A stretch of DNA of 48,456 bases from Anaerolineales bacterium (GTDB lineage Bacteria > Chloroflexota > Anaerolineae > Anaerolineales > UBA11858), in the NCBI GenBank assembly GCA_016785015.1, contig JADHTJ010000018.1, positions 1-48,456 of the forward strand, in the 5' to 3' direction. Shown piece after piece: positions 32,492-41,781 of this stretch. Each line of letters starts with the position of its first letter. Positions within the stretch are counted from its first letter, which is position 1. The position numbers were made by a program, and so were the translations under genes. The notes beneath the pieces were generated by a model. It had not been told where the DNA came from and searched no databases. It worked only from the letters and a program-made list of their open reading frames with translations.

Positions 32492-34237
32492 GTGTCTACT
32501 AACTACCTAAAGCTGATCCAACGCCTGAAAACCTTCATCCGCAAGGAATTCGAGGCCCAACGTCTGCATCTTGAGAAGCAGTGGGCATTACCGTTGCCTC
32601 AACGGGTTCAGCAGGGCTATGCCATCGAGGGGTTGCGAGTCAAAAAGCTCATGGGTGAAGTTCTGAAACTAGATTGCCGGGTCAACGACTCCCGTTTTCG
32701 GGAAGGTGACTTGTTGGTCCTACATCGCGGAGATCCTCAGGGTCAGGATACTATTCAAGGTTTTTTGGATTATGATGACGAAACCAGTATTGATGTAATC
32801 ATTACCGGTGGAAAGCCATTCTTGTTACAGGATCATGCCAGTGGCTGGATCGCTGACGAGAGTATGCTCGACCTGAGCAGTATGTTCATGGATGCGCTCG
32901 ACCAGGTCAGCGATACCATCCGAGGACGGGAGTTCATCCTGCCGCTGATCAGTGGTGAGCTGGCCCCAAATATCGATTACGCCCGCTACGAACGCGCCTG
33001 GGAAGCCACTCAAGCTGAAGGATTAAATGAGGGGCAATGCGAAGCCCTGGCCAACGCCTATGCCTCTGATCTGGCCTACCTGATCCAGGGACCACCGGGT
33101 ACCGGCAAAACCTATGTGTTAGCTCATCTGGCCCGCACCCTGGCGGAGGACGGCTACCGGGTGCTCGTCACCGCACTGACCCATCGAGCGATCAACAACG
33201 CCCTCAATAACATCTGGCAGATCGATGCTGCCTTACCTGTTTGCAAAGTGGGACAAAAAGGTGCCGCACGTGACCTGCATACGCCCAATTATCGCTACTT
33301 CGCCGAATCCGAATTCGCTTATGCAGAACATGGGTATATCGTTGGGGCAACGCCCTTTGCCACTCGCTCGCAACGTCTGGCAAATGTCGAGTTCGATGTG
33401 GTGATCTTTGATGAGGCCTCTCAGATCACCTTGCCGCTGGCCATCATGGGCATGCTGGCAGGCGAGCGTTATGTCTTCATCGGCGACGACCGCCAACTAC
33501 CACCTGTGGTTTCATCCGGAGCAACCGAGATCGGTCGGACTTCGATTTTCGGATATCTGAACGGGCGCGGCTATGAGACCATGTTGGAGATTACTTATCG
33601 ATTGAACGATGCGCTAAACAGCTGGCCCAGCAAGACATTCTACGAGAACCGCTTGAGGCCGACTCCCGAGGTAGGCGCACGCAGGCTGGAACTCAAAGGT
33701 GATTCTGGAAAATGGGCCTTTGCTCTGTCCCCAGAGTCCCCGACCATTTTCCTCGACTTGGGACATCGCAACGCCTCTGTGCGCAGTCGTCAAGAAGCTG
33801 AAGTAGTGGTCGAACTGATCCAGAGCTTGCTGCAAGCCAAAATCCATCCGACGCAGATCGGAGTTATAGCTCCCTTCCGGGCGCAGGGGCGCACAATCCG
33901 TCAGCTTTTACGCAAAGTGATGCCGTCTGAAGAAGCGCTCAAGGAACTGGTTGTAGACACCGTCGAAAGAATGCAGGGGCAGGAACGCGAAGTAGTGATC
34001 GTTTCGATGACCACATCTAACCTGGCCTTTGCCGGCCGTCTGGCGCACTTCTATTTCCAACCCGAGCGCTTGAATGTCTCGATTACCCGCCCGCGCACCA
34101 AGCTGATCATGGTGGGCAGCAGCCGGGTCCTACAGGCCCAACCCGAAGACTTGGATGAATTAGCCTGGGTGGATTTGCTCAAGGACCTGTTGGACAACTG
34201 CACCACATTCGATATTTCGCAGGGGCAGAGATATTGA
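32492..34237 (+). CDS. UPF1/DNA2-like superfamily 1B helicase
   Basis: A 581-aa helicase with a complete motif set: Walker A GPPGTGKT (about 200-207), Walker B with VVIFDEAS, motif III GDDRQLPPV, motif V DTVERMQGQEREVVIVS and motif VI RLNVSITRPRTKL. The N-terminal 150 residues form an OB-like accessory region (RVQQGYAIEGL, GDLLVLHRG). It has no nuclease domain. The GTG start has AGGGG upstream. It is the first gene of a close-packed six-gene run ending with RarA (1-bp gap to the next helicase). It probably unwinds or remodels nucleic acid in repair or at stalled forks. A defence role is possible. Confidence 0.9.
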   Translation: MSTNYLKLIQRLKTFIRKEFEAQRLHLEKQWALPLPQRVQQGYAIEGLRVKKLMGEVLKLDCRVNDSRFREGDLLVLHRGDPQGQDTIQGFLDYDDETSIDVIITGGKPFLLQDHASGWIADESMLDLSSMFMDALDQVSDTIRGREFILPLISGELAPNIDYARYERAWEATQAEGLNEGQCEALANAYASDLAYLIQGPPGTGKTYVLAHLARTLAEDGYRVLVTALTHRAINNALNNIWQIDAALPVCKVGQKGAARDLHTPNYRYFAESEFAYAEHGYIVGATPFATRSQRLANVEFDVVIFDEASQITLPLAIMGMLAGERYVFIGDDRQLPPVVSSGATEIGRTSIFGYLNGRGYETMLEITYRLNDALNSWPSKTFYENRLRPTPEVGARRLELKGDSGKWAFALSPESPTIFLDLGHRNASVRSRQEAEVVVELIQSLLQAKIHPTQIGVIAPFRAQGRTIRQLLRKVMPSEEALKELVVDTVERMQGQEREVVIVSMTTSNLAFAGRLAHFYFQPERLNVSITRPRTKLIMVGSSRVLQAQPEDLDELAWVDLLKDLLDNCTTFDISQGQRY

Positions 34238-34238
34238 G

Positions 34239-36275
34239 ATGGCGACCATATTCCCTACCAACCCTGTCGGAGTATTGCCGCCGGAAGTGCTGAAAACATT
34301 TCGGGCACTGAAAGCCACTCCAGACGATTATTTCGTATGGCACCATCTGGCTCCCTGGACGCCTGAAGCGCCGGATTTCCTGATTCGTAATTCGCTGGGA
34401 CAGGCCTTGCTGCTCAAGGTCAGCTCCGCCAGTTCGAAGGAGGCGCGACCCGCGGCGCAATTGCTTCTCCTAGAGTCGGATGATCCGCCCCTGGGAGAAG
34501 TTGAAGGTCAGGTATTAGTGGATTTCGCCCAAAGGCTAATGGAAACCTTTGGGCCTGGCAGTCCACCAAAAATCCAGGCCGCACTGCTCTTCCCCAATAT
34601 CGAACAGAGAAAACTCAAAAGCGCACGTCCCTCTTCCGCAGATGCGTCTATCCAATGGTTGGGGAAAAACTTTCTCACAAACAAATCCGATCCTTGGAAC
34701 CAAGCGTTTACCAATCCGCCATTATCCGAATATCAATGGCAGGGGCTTCGCCAGCTATTCACCCCAGAAGTTATCGTTCCTCCAACGTTGACTGTCCGAA
34801 AAGCGCCCGCTCGTCATCTAGAAGCCGAATTGACCAATTTTCTGCTCGACTATGATCAGGAAGCCGCGGTGAAGACCGATCTCGCGCTAAAAAGTAATGG
34901 AGATTCCCTGGCACAGAATTTCCGCCTGAACCTGGTTAATGGAGTGACGGGGAGCGGTAAATCATTAATCTTACTCTATCGCCTGCGTCTCTTGAATGAG
35001 TTGTTCCCAGGGAAAGAGTTCCTGGTGCTGACTCACAATCGGGCTTTGATCCGCGATCTAGAATCGCGCTATTACCGGTTGACCGGACAGGAACCCCAAA
35101 ACATACGCTGGTACACCTTCAATGGCTGGTGCCGTGCCCAATGGCCGGAATCAGAACCGTGGATAGATCCCATTGGAGATAGCAAACGCATCAGATTGCT
35201 CCAACAAGTCAAAGCGCGAACGCTGACGAAATCCCGCCTGACTACCGGGATGCTACGCAGTGAGGTAGATTGGGTCAAAGACAACGCTATCAATAATCGG
35301 GGCACTTATTTAGAGGCTGACCGGCGCGGGCGAGGTTTTGGACTCAACAAGGAACAGCGCACCCAGGTATTTACGGCCATCAACCAGTATCAGAAACGGT
35401 TGAGACCAAAGATGGATTGGGCCGATGTGCCCCTGAAGATGTGGAGATTCGTCCAGGATGGAGTGGTAGTGCCTCACCAATATGATGTTGTCCTGGTGGA
35501 CGAAGCCCAATTCTTTGCCCCGGTATGGTTCGAGATCGTTCAAACAATGGTCAAATCTCAGACCGGACACCTCTTCCTTGCCGCTGATCCCACGCAGGGC
35601 TTCTTACGGCACGGGGTTTCATGGAAGTCGCTGGGCTTAGAGGTGCGTGGACGTTCGTATCAACTGAAGCACAGTTACCGTACTACCAGGGCAATCATTG
35701 ATTTTGCGCTACGTCTGTACCAATTCCGGGTTCCAGAAGATGCTGACACGGATGTGGCAGAAATCTTAGCACCTGAGTTGCACAGCATGGTTATAGGCGC
35801 GCCTCCTCAGATTGTGACTCTTACCAGTTCACAAGACGAAATCAGCCGGGTGGCGAATGAAGTCGTGGCGCTGGTCGGGCAGGGTGTGCAACTGGGTGAT
35901 CTACTGGTTCTGCACAACGATGCTTTGGGCGCGGAGCGATTGATTGATGCCATCGACCACAAATTGGGACGGGGTGCTGCCCTGGACCCCAAAGACTCCT
36001 ACCCAGGTAACTACGTGCGCGTCACAACCATTAATGCTGGGACGGGGTTAGAAGCGCCCATCGTCTTTCTAGCAGGAGTGAACCAACTCTTCGAAGAAGA
36101 GGACAGCCTGCGTTTATCAGAAGAAGATCGTATTGAACTGGTATTGAATAATACCCGCAAAATCTACATGGCGGCTACCCGCGCTGGGCAGAAACTGGTC
36201 ACCATGGTTGTGGGGAAAATTCCAGATTTATTTAACCACCTGGCATCTGAGGGAATTTGTGAAATTGTAGGTTAG
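34239..36275 (+). CDS. UvrD-like superfamily 1A helicase/ATPase
   Basis: A 678-aa protein. Walker A is GVTGSGKS (about 235-242), Walker B is VVLVDEAQFF, motif IV is LKHSYRTTRAI, motif V is TTINAGTGLEAPIVFL and the arginine-finger region is YMAATRAGQKL. The N-terminal 200 residues may hold a nuclease-like fold (EVLKTFRALKATPDDY), as in the NERD-helicase group, but I cannot confirm the catalytic residues. It begins 1 bp after the UPF1-like helicase gene, so the two are certainly co-expressed and may work as a pair. A role in DNA repair or recombination is inferred from family and from RarA downstream. Confidence 0.88.
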   Translation: MATIFPTNPVGVLPPEVLKTFRALKATPDDYFVWHHLAPWTPEAPDFLIRNSLGQALLLKVSSASSKEARPAAQLLLLESDDPPLGEVEGQVLVDFAQRLMETFGPGSPPKIQAALLFPNIEQRKLKSARPSSADASIQWLGKNFLTNKSDPWNQAFTNPPLSEYQWQGLRQLFTPEVIVPPTLTVRKAPARHLEAELTNFLLDYDQEAAVKTDLALKSNGDSLAQNFRLNLVNGVTGSGKSLILLYRLRLLNELFPGKEFLVLTHNRALIRDLESRYYRLTGQEPQNIRWYTFNGWCRAQWPESEPWIDPIGDSKRIRLLQQVKARTLTKSRLTTGMLRSEVDWVKDNAINNRGTYLEADRRGRGFGLNKEQRTQVFTAINQYQKRLRPKMDWADVPLKMWRFVQDGVVVPHQYDVVLVDEAQFFAPVWFEIVQTMVKSQTGHLFLAADPTQGFLRHGVSWKSLGLEVRGRSYQLKHSYRTTRAIIDFALRLYQFRVPEDADTDVAEILAPELHSMVIGAPPQIVTLTSSQDEISRVANEVVALVGQGVQLGDLLVLHNDALGAERLIDAIDHKLGRGAALDPKDSYPGNYVRVTTINAGTGLEAPIVFLAGVNQLFEEEDSLRLSEEDRIELVLNNTRKIYMAATRAGQKLVTMVVGKIPDLFNHLASEGICEIVG

Positions 36276-36312
36276 AATGATGCATAATCTGATCAGATAA
36301 GTGAAGCCCCTT

Positions 36313-37050
36313 ATGACATCTTCGATAAAACCAACTTGGGAACATGCCAATTCCCGTTTTATCAGTGCTACTTTGGGCCAGATTGACACCCTTCAAACGT
36401 GCTATCTCTCTGGGCAGAGCCTGAATTCTGTCATTCCGGATATAAGCTTACCCAAAGCAGAAGTAATTGTTGCTGAATCGCTCGAAGCCGATCTGATCTG
36501 GAATCTTCCTCCAGCAGAATTACTCAGTGGTTTTTTTGCCGAGAAACCGGTCAGCGACTTCAAACGAGTGGCTCTGTTCGAAATCATCTACACTGTTCAT
36601 CAAATTGCCTTAGAACAGAAAGAAAAGGATAAAGCCAGGGACTGGTGGGCGCTGGCAATGGCAACCCTGGCCATCCAACGAGGCCTTGATCTCATTGAGC
36701 AGCGCGGAGATGATGAGCAATTGCAGGACCAACTCAAAAAAGGCCTGGATGCTATGGCAAACAGCCAGTTGAAGGGGCGCGAGTCGACCCTAGCTGCAAC
36801 GATCTTGGAATCTCTGCAAAATTCCCTTGTTCTCGATTTTGATATTATGCATTCCCACTCCATAGACGATCTTTGCCATGAATTGGTCCCTGATCTTTCT
36901 GATGTTCCTGTCAAACGGCCAATGTCCCCTGGTGATTTCCCCCTGCCAGATAGAGATGAGATATTAGCTGCATTTCAGCGATTTCAAATATCATCCCCAA
37001 GAAAAAAAGCAAAGCGCGGTAGGCGAGGGAGAAAGAAGAAATCATCATGA
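36313..37050 (+). CDS. Uncharacterised protein of the helicase operon
   Basis: A 245-aa soluble protein with no recognised family. The centre (about 95-170) is helical and charged (ALEQKEKDKARDWWALAMAT). The C-terminus is very basic (PRKKAKRGRRGRKKKSS), which suggests nucleic-acid binding. The start is ATG 36313; a GTG at 36301 is in frame and equally weak in ribosome site. It overlaps the next gene by 4 bp. Confidence 0.7.
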   Translation: MTSSIKPTWEHANSRFISATLGQIDTLQTCYLSGQSLNSVIPDISLPKAEVIVAESLEADLIWNLPPAELLSGFFAEKPVSDFKRVALFEIIYTVHQIALEQKEKDKARDWWALAMATLAIQRGLDLIEQRGDDEQLQDQLKKGLDAMANSQLKGRESTLAATILESLQNSLVLDFDIMHSHSIDDLCHELVPDLSDVPVKRPMSPGDFPLPDRDEILAAFQRFQISSPRKKAKRGRRGRKKKSS

Positions 37051-38168
37051 GCGAATATCAATATTACGAATGGCAGGCCATTGATCGTATTCTTACTCTC
37101 GAAGAGCATGCTGCCGTAGATGGGTTATCAAGTCATATCGAGGTGACCGCCAGCCAGGCGTGGGTTGAATACAGCTGGAGTGATTTCAAACATGATCCCA
37201 AACAGGTGCTGTCAAAATATTTCGATGCTCACCTATACCTGGCCAATTGGGGCAGCAGACGCTTGATCTTCCGCTTCCCCAAGGGATTATTAGCTGAAGC
37301 GGCTATCGAAGCTTATTGTGTACCCTATCATATTTCCTTCGAAATCAGCGGGGACTACCATGTACTGGATATCGAACTCGATGAAGAAGAAGGAGTGGGC
37401 TGGGTAGACGCCAACGGCGTACTCTCGACTTTCACCCGATTGCGGGATGATCTAATTCAAGGTGATTTCCGTCTGCTCTACCTGGCCTGGTTGAAAGCTA
37501 TCAGCCTGGATATCTATTGGGATGAAGATGATGAAGATGAGTTCGAAGAACGTCCAGAACCTCAGGTTCCAGCTGGTTTGAACAATCTATCGCCAGCTTT
37601 GAACCTCTTTGCTCATTTATTTGATATCGACGAATTTCTGATCGAATCTGCCGCAGAGATCAGTCCAGAGCTTGAAAGCCAACCTGAAATTGATTATGGC
37701 AGTCTGATTATAAATCTCTCGCGAGTCGAGTGCGATCAATATCTGGCTAAAATAGCTAATGGGGACTCTGGAACAACTTTAGCTTTGCGCAAACATCTGC
37801 TTTCCTTCATCCATAAACCACCAGAATCAACCCAAGAGTGGCGTTCAATTAAACATCTTTTCGAGCGGCGGGAACAGCTTCAACAAGCGGAAAAACAGCG
37901 CCAAGTAGAAGCTGCCCAGCAAGCACACATCGCCAACATGGAAGCATTGGCAAAACGAGAGCCACAGATGTGGTCCAAAATCGACTTGCTTTTAGAATCT
38001 TACACTCCCAAAAACTACGATGAAGTCACGCGAATGCTGGTAGAACTCAAACAACTGGCTGAATACCAAGGCACACAAGAGAAATTCCAATCCGATTTGA
38101 ATGCTTTAAGAGAACGTTTCAAAACTCGCAGTTCTTTAATGCAGCGATGGAATCGGCAAGGGCTGTAA
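37047..38168 (+). CDS. Uncharacterised protein of the helicase operon, conserved domain near N-terminus
   Basis: A 373-aa protein. Residues 1-115 (YQYYEWQAIDRILTLEEHAA, then YFDAHLYLANWGSRRLIFR) belong to a widespread but unnamed family I remember only as hypothetical. An acidic spacer follows (DEDDEDEFEERPEPQVP), then a helical C-terminus with a coiled-coil-like part (about 275-330; REQLQQAEKQRQVEAAQQAH). ATGA overlap with the preceding gene and a 12-bp gap to the next indicate one operon with the helicases. The molecular role is unknown. Confidence 0.75.
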   Translation: MSEYQYYEWQAIDRILTLEEHAAVDGLSSHIEVTASQAWVEYSWSDFKHDPKQVLSKYFDAHLYLANWGSRRLIFRFPKGLLAEAAIEAYCVPYHISFEISGDYHVLDIELDEEEGVGWVDANGVLSTFTRLRDDLIQGDFRLLYLAWLKAISLDIYWDEDDEDEFEERPEPQVPAGLNNLSPALNLFAHLFDIDEFLIESAAEISPELESQPEIDYGSLIINLSRVECDQYLAKIANGDSGTTLALRKHLLSFIHKPPESTQEWRSIKHLFERREQLQQAEKQRQVEAAQQAHIANMEALAKREPQMWSKIDLLLESYTPKNYDEVTRMLVELKQLAEYQGTQEKFQSDLNALRERFKTRSSLMQRWNRQGL

Positions 38169-38180
38169 AAAAGAGGAAAA

Positions 38181-38990
38181 ATGATCAACCCGAAAATTTC
38201 CCGTCAGGTCGAGTATCGGTCTTTCAAAGATAACCCCGGCGAATGCCCTGGTTGTGGGGGCAGCGACCTGGTCAACGAATATCAGACTTATTCGGTTGCC
38301 ACGCGTAAAGGTAAGAAGATCTCCGATTCATTTGTCATCAGCGGAGATTTTGGCTGGTTTTGCGCATCGTGCCCAACTATCGTTATCAATAAGGATGAAG
38401 TTGGGAAGATGCTTGGTTATGGCAAGAGTAACTGGAATATCGGCTCAGAATTTACTGTTTTGGGAATTGCGGATTTGGATGCGATCCCAGCGAACAAACG
38501 CGATTTACCCATTGGTGATCCCAACAACCCACTGCCGCTAATCGAGTTCACAGAGTTTTCGAAAGCGAAAAAAACGCCTAAGAGTGATGTGATTTCTAAA
38601 GACGATCATGAAGAGCAGAATCTTGATGTGCTTCAAAATATCGAATTTGCGATTGTCTCCGCCTATCGAAGAAATCGCGATCTCACGGATCACAACGTGG
38701 ATATGGCTTTGGAAACCCTGGTCAAATTGTACCGGGGAAGGAAGGCTTTCCCACCCCAAAACCTTCTGACTCTGGAAGTTTACGAAGCTGCTCAGGGTAT
38801 GTGTGATTGGCGTTTGGGAGAGACGGTTTTGGAAGATGAAAGTGATCTACCGGCTGATCTTCCGCTTGAGCAGGTTTCTAGGGATATCATCGTTGCATGT
38901 CTAAACCGCCTGCGCAAATCAGTGCGCACATGGACAAAGCAAGGTGGCCGCCAAGGATACCTGAACTACATCGATCAGTTTTTGCCATAG
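38181..38990 (+). CDS. Zinc-ribbon protein of the helicase operon
   Basis: A 269-aa protein. A CPGCGG motif at residues 22-27 and a later CASC (about 72-75) form a four-cysteine zinc ribbon, typical of nucleic-acid or protein contacts. The C-terminal half is helical (about 145-265; NLDVLQNIEFAIVSAYRRNR). AGAGGA precedes the ATG. It is followed 20 bp later by RarA. The function is unknown. Confidence 0.75.
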   Translation: MINPKISRQVEYRSFKDNPGECPGCGGSDLVNEYQTYSVATRKGKKISDSFVISGDFGWFCASCPTIVINKDEVGKMLGYGKSNWNIGSEFTVLGIADLDAIPANKRDLPIGDPNNPLPLIEFTEFSKAKKTPKSDVISKDDHEEQNLDVLQNIEFAIVSAYRRNRDLTDHNVDMALETLVKLYRGRKAFPPQNLLTLEVYEAAQGMCDWRLGETVLEDESDLPADLPLEQVSRDIIVACLNRLRKSVRTWTKQGGRQGYLNYIDQFLP

Positions 38991-39010
38991 ATAGAAGTAT
39001 AATGGGGGCT

Positions 39011-40426
39011 ATGACCGACCTTTTTGACCATGCCATGAAGGAAAAGATGAAAACAGAGGCGCCTCTGGCCGCCCGTATGCGCCCGCGCACTTTGGATGAA
39101 TTCGAGGGCCAGGAACATATTGTCGGTGAGGGCAAACTGCTACGAAGAGCCATCGTCGCTGACCGGTTGTTCGCTTCGATCATCCTATGGGGGCCGCCGG
39201 GTACTGGCAAAACGACATTGGCCATGGTCATCGCCAATCAGACCAAGTCCCACTTCGAGACGCTCTCAGCGGTGCTGGATGGCAAACCAAAATTGCGCCA
39301 GGTTGTAGATGAAGCTATTGACCGCCGTCGCCTTTATCTAAAGAAAACCATCCTTTTCGTTGACGAAGTGCACCGCTGGAACAAAGCCCAACAGGATGCC
39401 CTGCTACCGCACGTCGAAAATGGCACGCTCACTCTGATCGGCGCCACTACAGAGAATCCATATTTCGAGGTCATCGGTGCTTTGGTATCGCGTTCACGCG
39501 TCTTTCAATTACACGCGTTGGGGGAAGAGCATATCCGCTCATTGATGCAGCGCACTTTGCGAGATAGCGAGCGCGGTTATGGTGATCGAAAAATTAATAT
39601 TGATGATGACGCTCTACAACATTTGATCTATGTTTCTGGGGGGGATGCCCGTAATGCATTAAACGCCCTGGAGTTGGCTGTCGAATCTACGCCCCCTGAT
39701 GCGAATGATGGCATTCACGTTACTTTGGAAATCGCCCAAGATTCGATCCAGCGCCGGGCCGTACTCTATGACAAAGATGGAGACGCCCACTACGATACGG
39801 TTTCGGCCTTTATCAAATCGGTGCGCGGCTCTGACCCTGATGCAGCCCTGTACTGGCTAGCAAAAATGCTTTACGCTGGCGAAGATCCGCGCTTCATCGT
39901 GCGTCGGTTATTGATCCTGGCCGGAGAGGATATCGGCTTAGCTGACCCCATGGGATTGGTGGTCACTAACGCAGCCGCCCAGACTTTCGAATATATCGGC
40001 ATGCCAGAAGGGATTTTCCCCATTGTCGAAGCCACCCTTTATCTTGCTACCGCACCAAAATCGAATTCGGCCACGCATTACTTCAAAGCCTTCCAATTGA
40101 TCGAAAGGGAAGGTGTCGGTGATGTGCCTAACCACCTGAGAGATGCCAACCGTGACGCGGTTGCTTTGGGTCATGGCAAAGGGTATAAATATGCCCACGA
40201 TGGAGAGGATCATTTCATCCCCCAGCAATATTTACCCAACAAACTGCTGGGCACCTATTTTTACAACCCCACAGATCAAGGTTACGAAAACCAAGTTATT
40301 GAGAGACTGGAGCGATGGAGAGAGGCACAGCGCAAAGCATTAGGGGTCGAGAAAGCGGAAACCATTCCCGATTTGGCAGAAGATACGATAACCGATATCA
40401 AACGCAAGCATAAAAGTGGTCGGTAA
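39011..40426 (+). CDS. rarA: Replication-associated recombination protein A (AAA+ ATPase)
   Basis: A 471-aa AAA+ ATPase of the RarA/MgsA family, which acts at stalled replication forks together with SSB. It begins with the typical TDLFDHA and [20 protein letters not shown], has Walker A GPPGTGKT (61-68), Walker [10 protein letters not shown], sensor 1 [13 protein letters not shown] and the tetramerisation domain after residue 270. ATG 39011 gives the family-typical N-terminus; a start further upstream would overlap the preceding gene. It completes the run of repair-type genes that begins at 32492. Confidence 0.95.
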   Translation: MTDLFDHAMKEKMKTEAPLAARMRPRTLDEFEGQEHIVGEGKLLRRAIVADRLFASIILWGPPGTGKTTLAMVIANQTKSHFETLSAVLDGKPKLRQVVDEAIDRRRLYLKKTILFVDEVHRWNKAQQDALLPHVENGTLTLIGATTENPYFEVIGALVSRSRVFQLHALGEEHIRSLMQRTLRDSERGYGDRKINIDDDALQHLIYVSGGDARNALNALELAVESTPPDANDGIHVTLEIAQDSIQRRAVLYDKDGDAHYDTVSAFIKSVRGSDPDAALYWLAKMLYAGEDPRFIVRRLLILAGEDIGLADPMGLVVTNAAAQTFEYIGMPEGIFPIVEATLYLATAPKSNSATHYFKAFQLIEREGVGDVPNHLRDANRDAVALGHGKGYKYAHDGEDHFIPQQYLPNKLLGTYFYNPTDQGYENQVIERLERWREAQRKALGVEKAETIPDLAEDTITDIKRKHKSGR

Positions 40427-40476
40427 ACAGTGGCCAGTTATCAGTAATCAGCTTTTTTTTACTGGTCACTGTTTAC
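40423..40476. repeat. Inverted repeat after rarA
   Basis: GTAAACAGTGGCCAGT (40423-40438) pairs with ACTGGTCACTGTTTAC (40461-40476), 15 of 16 bases, with a run of eight T in the loop. It overlaps the rarA stop codon and lies between convergent genes, so it may end both transcripts. Confidence 0.6.
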
Positions 40477-40486
40477 TGTTCCCTGA

Positions 40487-41665
40487 TCACTGTAATGCTT
40501 GTTCTAGATCAGCAATCAAATCCTCAACATCTTCAATACCCACTGAATAGCGAATTAAACTCTCAGGGATGCCCATGGCGGCGCGCTGCTCGGGGGATAC
40601 TTCCACGTGACTGGTAGTACGCGGCGGTCCAGCAACAGTTTCCACAGGGCCTAAGTTGGCAGCAATATGTGCATATCGCAAACGCGGCAGGAAAGCGCGT
40701 ACAGCATCAAAATCGCCCTTCAAGAAGAAACTCATCATGCCGCCAAAATCACGCATCTGCTTTTTGGCAATCTCATGATTTTCGTGAGTCTCCAACCCCG
40801 GGTAAAAGACATCTTCAACCTTTGGATGTCCCTTCAAAAATTGGGCAATCTTCATGGCGCTGACGTTTTGTCGCTCGATGCGCAGCGCAAGCGTCTTCAA
40901 ACCGCGGATCATCAGATACGCAGCCATTGGGTGCAGTGTAGCGCCATTGATCTCGCGATAGGCAAAGGCCCCGTTCACCAATTTCTTTGCCCCACAAAGT
41001 ACTCCACCCAGGGCATCGGCATGACCGCCCAGATATTTCGTAGCGCTGTGGATCACCAGATCGGCACCCAGAGCTAGAGGATTGGTGTTGATTGGCGTGG
41101 AGAAAGTGTTATCAACGATCACCGTCGCGCCAACGGCATGACCAGCTTTGGTCAAACGGGCGATATCCACAACCTTTAAGGTGGGGTTGGTGGGAGTCTC
41201 CAGATAGAGCACTGTACAGCCCTTGGCGACTTCGGCTTCAATTAACTCGTGATCAGTGGTAGGGCATAGCTGCACATCGATATTGAGGCGCGGCAAGAAG
41301 CGCGTGAAAATTTCGTTGGTGCCGCCATAGGTATCTTTGATCGACACCACGCGGTCACCTGGCTGTAGCAAGGAATAAAGAGTGTTACTGATCGCCGCCA
41401 TGCCCGTGGAAAAGCTGGTCGCTGCCTCTGCGCCTTCGAGTTGGCGCATCTTCTCTTCGAATACGTCCACGGTGGGGTTGGTATTGCGGCTGTAGATGTG
41501 GCCAGTCTCCTTGCCCAGCGCCACATCGTACCAATAATCCATGTCGTCATAACCGTAAGAAACACTATGAACAACTGGCACCTGGGTCGCTCGCTGCCAG
41601 CCATCCTTTTTCTCTTCACCCGCCCAAACCGAGAGCGTGCCGATTTTTGGGTTTTCTTTTGCCAT
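40487..41665 (-). CDS. Trans-sulfuration-family PLP enzyme (cystathionine gamma-synthase/lyase or methionine gamma-lyase type)
   Basis: A 392-aa Cys/Met metabolism PLP enzyme. The PLP lysine lies in SATKYLGGHADALGG; YSRNTNPT near the N-terminus and the C-terminal SIGIED-like region (YSVGIEDVEDLIADLEQAL) are typical. Sequence alone does not separate cystathionine gamma-synthase, gamma-lyase, O-acylhomoserine sulfhydrylase and methionine gamma-lyase. AGGAG precedes the ATG. It is transcribed toward rarA and away from the M20 peptidase, about 115 bp apart. Homoserine dehydrogenase is encoded 5 kb away, which fits methionine or cysteine metabolism. Confidence 0.88.
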   Translation of the reverse strand: MAKENPKIGTLSVWAGEEKKDGWQRATQVPVVHSVSYGYDDMDYWYDVALGKETGHIYSRNTNPTVDVFEEKMRQLEGAEAATSFSTGMAAISNTLYSLLQPGDRVVSIKDTYGGTNEIFTRFLPRLNIDVQLCPTTDHELIEAEVAKGCTVLYLETPTNPTLKVVDIARLTKAGHAVGATVIVDNTFSTPINTNPLALGADLVIHSATKYLGGHADALGGVLCGAKKLVNGAFAYREINGATLHPMAAYLMIRGLKTLALRIERQNVSAMKIAQFLKGHPKVEDVFYPGLETHENHEIAKKQMRDFGGMMSFFLKGDFDAVRAFLPRLRYAHIAANLGPVETVAGPPRTTSHVEVSPEQRAAMGIPESLIRYSVGIEDVEDLIADLEQALQ

Positions 41666-41690
41666 AACATTTCTCCTAAAAAAGTAACCA

Positions 41691-41763
41691 CGGAGCCACG
41701 GAGATCGCTGAGTTTATTCTTTGAATATCGTTGAAATTCTCAGTGCTCTCTGTGTCTCTGTGT
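41691..41763. repeat. Imperfect inverted repeat of 'CCACGGAG' type
   Basis: CCACGGAGCCACGGAGAT and CTGAG on the left mirror CTCAGTGCTCTCTGTG and CTCTGTG on the right. It is a looser member of the dispersed intergenic repeat group and fills the gap between two minus-strand genes. Confidence 0.5.
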
Positions 41764-41781
41764 TAAATACTAAGGGTTGTT

